Part shown: piece by piece, positions 59,751 to 64,000 of the stretch
Position numbering within the stretch: position 1 is the first letter of the stretch
How the letters are laid out: each line of letters begins with the position of its first letter
NCBI GenBank assembly: GCA_023954075.1
Contig: JAMLIV010000008.1
Location: 33,844-97,843 of the forward strand
DNA: 64,000 nt
Direction of reading: 5' to 3'
DNA from: Lysobacteraceae bacterium
GTDB taxonomy: Bacteria > Pseudomonadota > Gammaproteobacteria > Xanthomonadales > Xanthomonadaceae
Program-made: the position numbers and the translations under genes
Notes under the pieces: generated by a model
Database searches by the model: none
The model's input: the letters and a program-made list of their open reading frames with translations, nothing else
Told to the model about the DNA's origin: nothing

Positions 59751-61946
59751 ATGTTCCGTCTCAAACGCCGCCACGCACCGCGCCTCGCGCGGCCTGCCGC
59801 ATCGATGCTTGCCACACTGATGGCCGTACTTCTCTGCCTTCCAGGGCTCGTGGCCGCCGTGCCGGCCGAGTGGGCCAAGGTCGAACCGGGCCACAGCGCC
59901 ATGTGGTTCGACGTCTCGCGCAGCGGCGAGGGCTGGGTGCTTGAAGTGCTGCCCGGCGACGGCGCGGTGCTCTACTGGTTCACCTTCGACGACGACGGCA
60001 ATCCGCGCTGGCTCGGCGGTGCCGGTCGCATCGAGCGCGGGGAGGACGGTGACACCGTGGTCTTCGACGACCTCCACGCCGTCCACGGTCCGCGCTTCGG
60101 GCCGCAGTTCGATCCGGCCGACCTGGTGCGCGAGCGCCAGGGCCGCGCCACCCTGCGATTCCGCGACTGCGACCGCGGCACGATCGCATTCGATGCCTAC
60201 GGACGACAGGGCGAGTTCGCGCTGACCCGCCTCACCCGCACCATGGGTTCGGGCTGTCGCCCCGCCCACGGCGTGCCGGGCCAGCCGGTGCTGAATCACG
60301 CCGGACAAAGCGGAAGCTGGTACGAGCAGGCCACGAGTGGTCAGGGATTTTCGCTGGCGTGGTTGGCCGATGGCAGCGTCGGCGTGGTGTGGTTCACCTT
60401 CGATCCGCAGGGGCGGCCTTACTGGCTCACCGGCACCGGGCACCTGGAAGCAGACCGCCTGGTGTTCCCCCGACTTCAGTCGGCGCGCGGCGGGCGATTC
60501 GTCGATCCGTTTTCGCCCGCGGGCGTCGAGCGTCGCACGTGGGGCCGGCTCGAACTGCGCCTGGACTGCACGACGGGCGACGCCGCCTACACGCCAACCG
60601 AGCCCGGCTTTGCCGCCGGCACGATGCAGCTGCGCCGGCTGACTGCACTTGCGGCACCGGCCTGCCCGTGGGTCAAGCCCGCGCTGACCGACCTGTACGC
60701 GATCAGCCTCACCGAGCTTCCGGCCACGGTGGGGCCGCCACGCCTGGCCATCACGCCGCCGCCCGGCACGGAGCCGCCGCCCTGGCAGTACGGCTGGCAG
60801 GATCTGGTGCTCGCCACCACCGTGGCCGACGACGGCACCGCGCATGGCTACGCGCGCCAGGAGGCGGTGGACTACATCTCGCTGCTGCCCGGCGAGCATC
60901 CCGGCTTCATCGACCCGGCCTACCGCGCGCGCTTCCAGCCGATCATCCTCGCGCCGGGCGCGACGAGGTGGGAACGCACGGGTTCGCGCAGCGACGGCGT
61001 GGTCCCGATCATGGCCCATGCCGGGACGCTCCTCTACAACCATGCGGTCTTCACGCCGTACGGCATCCAGACCGGCCTGACCCCGATTCACGCGGACCTC
61101 AGCGGCCCGGGCTTCGTCGACATCACCTTTATCGACGGCCGTTTCCCTGAGCCGTACTGGAACCAGGCCATCGCCGCCTCGCGCGACCTGCGCTACGCGG
61201 TGGGCGAGGCCGGACGGGTGAAGTCCGGAGAATCGGGAATCGGCGAAAGCGACGCCTATCCGTGGAAATGGAGCATCGACGGTGGTCAGGAGGCACTGCC
61301 GGCAGGCCGCGCGATCTACGCCCGCACCAAGCCGCTGTGCATTTCGGACGACGGAAGCCGGATCATCGGCGCGGCTTGGCCGGCGGGCGCGGCTCCCGAG
61401 TCCGCCGACCATTCAGTCGCGGTGCAGTGGGACGGCCCGCGTCTGCCTGCCGAACTGCGCAACGCCGCCGGCCGAACCCTGATTTTGCCGACAGCCTGCA
61501 GCCGCGATGCCGGCATCGTCTACGGCCAGTGGCGCGCCAGCGACATCGATGCCGACAACAAAGTGGCGGGATTCTGGACCCGCGACGGCCGCAGCGCGCC
61601 CACCGGCCCGCTCGAAGCCAGCGCGGAGGATCCGCGAGGCTGGCCCTATGTCATCCAGCACGTCTCGGCCGACGGCAGCCTGGCCGCCGGCGAATACGCA
61701 AGTCACGACGATCCGCCCGTGCGCGGTGCCCTGCTCTGGGGCCAGGACATCGGCCTGGTCCGGCTTTCGGAGGTTCTGAAAAGCGCCGGCCTGCAGCCGG
61801 ACTGGCCCCAGATCCACGTCCGCGGCATCTCGCCCAGCGGCGAATACCTGCTGCTGGCCAGCGACCCGATCCGCAACGGACCGGCGCGCGGCGACGGGTC
61901 GACGATCCACACCCTGCTGCTGCGGCTGGAGAAACGCCGACCCTGA
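59751..61946 (+). CDS. Secreted protein with two WxxxxxSGxG-type modules
   Basis: A 731-residue exported protein I cannot name. Residues 1-36 include a twin-basic start and a signal peptide (MLATLMAVLLCLPGLVAA-V). Two diverged modules of ~110 residues lie at about 50-165 and 188-300. Each has S-G-x-G-[WF]-x-L followed by V-x-[WY]-F-T-F-D-x-x-G-x-P-x-W-L and ends F-x-L-x-R-L-T...C, a module common in exported Xanthomonadales proteins. The C-terminal ~400 residues contain repeated strand-turn pieces with ISDDGSRIIG-like and VSADGSLAAGEYA motifs, resembling HAF-type or beta-propeller repeats. No enzyme motif is evident. Confidence 0.72.
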   Translation: MFRLKRRHAPRLARPAASMLATLMAVLLCLPGLVAAVPAEWAKVEPGHSAMWFDVSRSGEGWVLEVLPGDGAVLYWFTFDDDGNPRWLGGAGRIERGEDGDTVVFDDLHAVHGPRFGPQFDPADLVRERQGRATLRFRDCDRGTIAFDAYGRQGEFALTRLTRTMGSGCRPAHGVPGQPVLNHAGQSGSWYEQATSGQGFSLAWLADGSVGVVWFTFDPQGRPYWLTGTGHLEADRLVFPRLQSARGGRFVDPFSPAGVERRTWGRLELRLDCTTGDAAYTPTEPGFAAGTMQLRRLTALAAPACPWVKPALTDLYAISLTELPATVGPPRLAITPPPGTEPPPWQYGWQDLVLATTVADDGTAHGYARQEAVDYISLLPGEHPGFIDPAYRARFQPIILAPGATRWERTGSRSDGVVPIMAHAGTLLYNHAVFTPYGIQTGLTPIHADLSGPGFVDITFIDGRFPEPYWNQAIAASRDLRYAVGEAGRVKSGESGIGESDAYPWKWSIDGGQEALPAGRAIYARTKPLCISDDGSRIIGAAWPAGAAPESADHSVAVQWDGPRLPAELRNAAGRTLILPTACSRDAGIVYGQWRASDIDADNKVAGFWTRDGRSAPTGPLEASAEDPRGWPYVIQHVSADGSLAAGEYASHDDPPVRGALLWGQDIGLVRLSEVLKSAGLQPDWPQIHVRGISPSGEYLLLASDPIRNGPARGDGSTIHTLLLRLEKRRP

Positions 61947-61983
61947 ACGGCGGATGCCGCCGCAGCGACGCTGGCAACGCACC

Positions 61984-62003
61984 CGGCGCTTGGCGAAGCG
62001 CCG
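61984..62003. other. Hairpin upstream of the Old Yellow Enzyme gene
   Basis: CGGCGCTT and AAGCGCCG form an 8-bp stem with a 4-base loop in the 100-bp gap 61947-62046. No T-run follows, so it is not a standard terminator; it may slow read-through or structure the leader of the next gene. Confidence 0.4.
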
Positions 62004-62046
62004 CCGCGTCCCCATGTTGTCATGCCATGTCCCGCAGACACACCCC

Positions 62047-63159
62047 ATGACAACCTTGTTCGATCCCCTGCAGATGGGCGCGCTGCACCTGCCCAACCGC
62101 ATCGTGATGGCTCCGCTGACCCGCAGCCGCTCGCGGGGCGGCATTCCCGGGCCGCACACCGCCACCTACTACGTCCAGCGCGCCAGCGCCGGCCTGATCA
62201 TCAGCGAAGGGGTGGCCATCAGCCCGCAGGCGCAGGGCTACGCCAACGTGCCGGGGCTCTACACGCCCGCGCAGCGCCATGCCTGGCGCGAGGTGACCGA
62301 GGCGGTTCACGCCGCCGGCGGGCGCATCGTGGCGCAGCTGTGGCACGTCGGACGCATCTCGCATGTGGCCCTGCAGCCGGGCGGCGCGGCGCCGGTAGCG
62401 CCGTCGGCGCTGATGGCCAGGACGAACACCTACCTGATCGACCCACGCGGCGGCGGCGACTTCGTGCCGGTGTCGGCCCCGCGCGCTCTGGAGGCCAGCG
62501 AAATCCCCGGCGTCGTGGACGACTTCGCGCGCGCCGCCACGGCGGCCCGCGAGGCCGGATTCGACGGCGTGGAGATCCACGGTGCCAACGGTTACCTCAT
62601 CGACCAGTTCCTGCGCGCCGGCAGCAATCACCGCGACGATGCCTGGGGCGGATCGATCGAGAACCGCGTGCGCTTCCTCGATGCGGTGGCCGCAGCCGTG
62701 GTGCGCGCCATCGGTGCGGACCGCACCGGTGTCCGCCTTTCGCCCGTCACCGCCGCCAACGATGCCAACGATACGCATCCCCAGCCGCTCTTCGAGGCCG
62801 CCGTGCGCGCGCTGGCCGTACACGACCTCGCGTTCGTGCATGTGATCGAGGGAGCGACCGGTGCCGCTCGCGATTTCCAGCAGGGCGAAACGCCGTTCGA
62901 CTACGACGCGCTCAGGCGCACCTGGCGCGAAGCCGACGGGCGCGGCGCATGGATCCTCAACAATGGCTACGACGGCGAACTCGCCGCCGCCGCGGTCGCC
63001 TCCGGCCGCGCCGACGCGGTGGCCTTCGGCCGCGCCTTCATCGCCAACCCGGATCTGGTCAGGCGGCTGCGCGAGGGTGCGCCGCTCAACCTGCCCGACC
63101 GCACCACGTTCTACGGCGGCGACGAGCGCGGCTACACCGACTACCCCGGCCTTGCCTGA
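62047..63159 (+). CDS. Old Yellow Enzyme family ene-reductase (NemA-like)
   Basis: A 370-residue FMN-dependent oxidoreductase. The N-terminal NRIVMAPLTRSR contains the classical-OYE Thr at the FMN site, QLWHVGR follows, and HGANGYLIDQFLRAGSNHRDDAWGGSIENR holds the His/Asn substrate ligands and the following family signature. It reduces activated C=C bonds or nitro groups with NAD(P)H, as NemA/XenA-type enzymes do. It is monocistronic with an ATG start; a TetR regulator (often adjacent for nemA) is not present here. The physiological substrate is unknown. Confidence 0.92.
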   Translation: MTTLFDPLQMGALHLPNRIVMAPLTRSRSRGGIPGPHTATYYVQRASAGLIISEGVAISPQAQGYANVPGLYTPAQRHAWREVTEAVHAAGGRIVAQLWHVGRISHVALQPGGAAPVAPSALMARTNTYLIDPRGGGDFVPVSAPRALEASEIPGVVDDFARAATAAREAGFDGVEIHGANGYLIDQFLRAGSNHRDDAWGGSIENRVRFLDAVAAAVVRAIGADRTGVRLSPVTAANDANDTHPQPLFEAAVRALAVHDLAFVHVIEGATGAARDFQQGETPFDYDALRRTWREADGRGAWILNNGYDGELAAAAVASGRADAVAFGRAFIANPDLVRRLREGAPLNLPDRTTFYGGDERGYTDYPGLA

Positions 63160-63259
63160 GCGATCCGCCGGGAGAGTTTGATCCTTGTCATGGCGCAACG
63201 GGTCAGCGCCTGCCATCCTGACTTCATCCTGACCCCTGATTCCCTCACGGAGTACTCCC

Positions 63260-63871
63260 ATGTCGATGCGAATCCTTGTCCCGTTTCTCGCACTCGCCGC
63301 AGCCGCGCTGACGCTGCCGGCCTGCTCGCCGTCGGCCCCGCAAAATCAGGAAGCGGCGCAGCAACAGGCCCAAGCCACGCCGGAAGATCGCGCACCGGCG
63401 GTCGACCACGCCGACCATGCACCCCCCGCCGACTCCGCCGATCATGCCGACCATGCGGCTCCCGCCGACGCGAGCGAGCATGACCACCACGACGGTCACG
63501 CCATGAGCGAGCCCGTGGCGCTGCCGGACACGCCCTGGGCGACCGATCCGCCGCTGCGCGCGAACATGCGCCTCATCCGGAGCGCGGTCGATACGCTCGA
63601 ACACTACGAGCACGGCCATATCGATGCAGCGCAGGCGGCGACGCTGGGCACGGACATCCAGAACGCCGTCAACACCATGTTCGCCGAATGCAAGCTGGAA
63701 GCCGAGGCCGACGCCGCCCTGCACGGCCTCCTGGCCACGTTCATGGTCGGTGCCAAGGCGGTGCGCACGGAAGCCGAGCCGCCGGCCCAGGCCATTGCGC
63801 AGATGCGCGAGGCGCTGGCGCTCTATCCGCAGATGTTCGACGACCCGCAGTGGCCGCAGGACGCACAGTAA
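63260..63871 (+). CDS. His-rich lipoprotein (DnrO-like, tentative)
   Basis: A 203-residue lipoprotein. The signal ends with lipobox LPAC and Cys22 as the lipidation site. Residues ~45-80 are a low-complexity stretch rich in His, Asp and Ala (repeats of DHADHA and HDHHDGH) that could bind metal ions such as copper, nickel or zinc. The remainder (about 85-200) is helical (WATDPPLRANMRLIRSAVDTLEHYEHGHID) and includes one Cys. It reminds me of small periplasmic proteins annotated as DnrO in Xanthomonas, but I am not sure. The 100 bp upstream show no clear promoter. Confidence 0.65.
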   Translation: MSMRILVPFLALAAAALTLPACSPSAPQNQEAAQQQAQATPEDRAPAVDHADHAPPADSADHADHAAPADASEHDHHDGHAMSEPVALPDTPWATDPPLRANMRLIRSAVDTLEHYEHGHIDAAQAATLGTDIQNAVNTMFAECKLEAEADAALHGLLATFMVGAKAVRTEAEPPAQAIAQMREALALYPQMFDDPQWPQDAQ

Positions 63872-64000
63872 GGTCGCGGCGGCGCACCTGGCCCCGAGAC
63901 GCGGCGGCCATCCACTCGCGGCCGCGTGCGCGCGGCGCGGAGTGGAAAACATCGTGCCGCAGCGCGATCATGATCGCGGCGGGGCCGGGGGGGTGGGCGC
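63872..64000. other. Right-edge non-coding stretch
   Basis: No gene is seen here. The only structure is a perfect 16-bp palindrome, CGCGATCATGATCGCG, at 63963-63978, which could be a binding site or chance in GC-rich DNA. Confidence 0.5.

Noticed and set aside
63173..63185. AGAGTTTGATCCT, identical to the start of 16S rRNA genes
   Set aside because: Only 13 bases match, the sequence diverges immediately after, and the adjacent DNA encodes a lipoprotein; there is no rRNA gene.
63963..63978. Perfect 16-bp palindrome near the right edge
   Set aside because: It has no visible gene context within the window and could arise by chance in GC-rich DNA; listed only as part of the edge stretch.

Overview
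The window looks like a chromosomal segment of a high-GC gammaproteobacterium of the Xanthomonadales (Lysobacterales) lineage, most likely near Rhodanobacteraceae. Reasons are the KdkA Kdo-kinase next to a family 9 heptosyltransferase, the exbB-exbD-msbA-lpxK-kdsB run, the rplU-rpmA-obgE / rpsT / murJ / ribF / ileS-lspA-ispH neighbourhood, a class II DAHP synthase, and Xanthomonadales-type small families (DUF6165, DUF6116-like). No transposase, phage gene, rRNA or CRISPR array was seen; coding density is high and the long open frames antisense to these genes are GC-driven shadows.

Layout. 1-2.9 kb: a truncated MBL-fold hydrolase, kdkA, a lipopolysaccharide glycosyltransferase and a DUF6165 gene. 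3.1-9.1 kb: a p-cresol oxidation operon (aryl-alcohol dehydrogenase, pchA, pchC, a pchX-like Tat protein, pchF, FMN reductase). 9.3 kb: tRNA-Ser(CGA) with its own promoter and terminator. 9.7-13.8 kb: PP2C phosphatase and an exported DUF1800/DUF1501 pair. 13.8-20.8 kb, minus strand: glycerophosphodiesterase, metallophosphoesterase, cyclase-FHA protein, fused alpha/beta 2-oxoacid dehydrogenase E1 and a secreted protein. 20.9-25.5 kb: ECF sigma factor, membrane anti-sigma candidate and PDZ protein, then an acetyltransferase, glutaryl-CoA dehydrogenase, a small membrane protein and TatD. 25.6-33 kb, minus strand: kdsB, lpxK, msbA, exbD, exbB, a lytic transglycosylase and ispH. 33-44 kb: lspA, ileS, a secreted orphan, ribF, an acyltransferase, murJ, rpsT, obgE, rpmA and rplU. 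44-49.3 kb: uvrA with a thioesterase, DAHP synthase, dsbB. 49.6-54.5 kb: a secreted five-heme cytochrome and a 968-residue partner, closed by a strong terminator. 54.5-64 kb: fatty acyl-CoA reductase facing acyl-CoA-binding protein and a TetR regulator, then phasin, unknown exported proteins, an Old Yellow Enzyme and a His-rich lipoprotein.

Working together. Envelope biogenesis is heavily represented (Kdo2-lipid A synthesis and export, lipid II flipping, lipoprotein processing, wall cleavage). The aromatic cluster would take p-cresol to 4-hydroxybenzoate. The 54-59 kb region points to fatty alcohol / storage-lipid metabolism under a TetR regulator.

Most unusual: four otherwise unrelated proteins carry a short F-x-[DN]-G-[FL]-E motif, at the extreme C terminus of two adjacent secreted proteins and near the N terminus of two others. 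I do not know a name for it and flag it as a candidate sorting or anchoring tag. Also notable are GGGATT-type repeats sitting where the ribosome binding sites of ispH and obgE should be.
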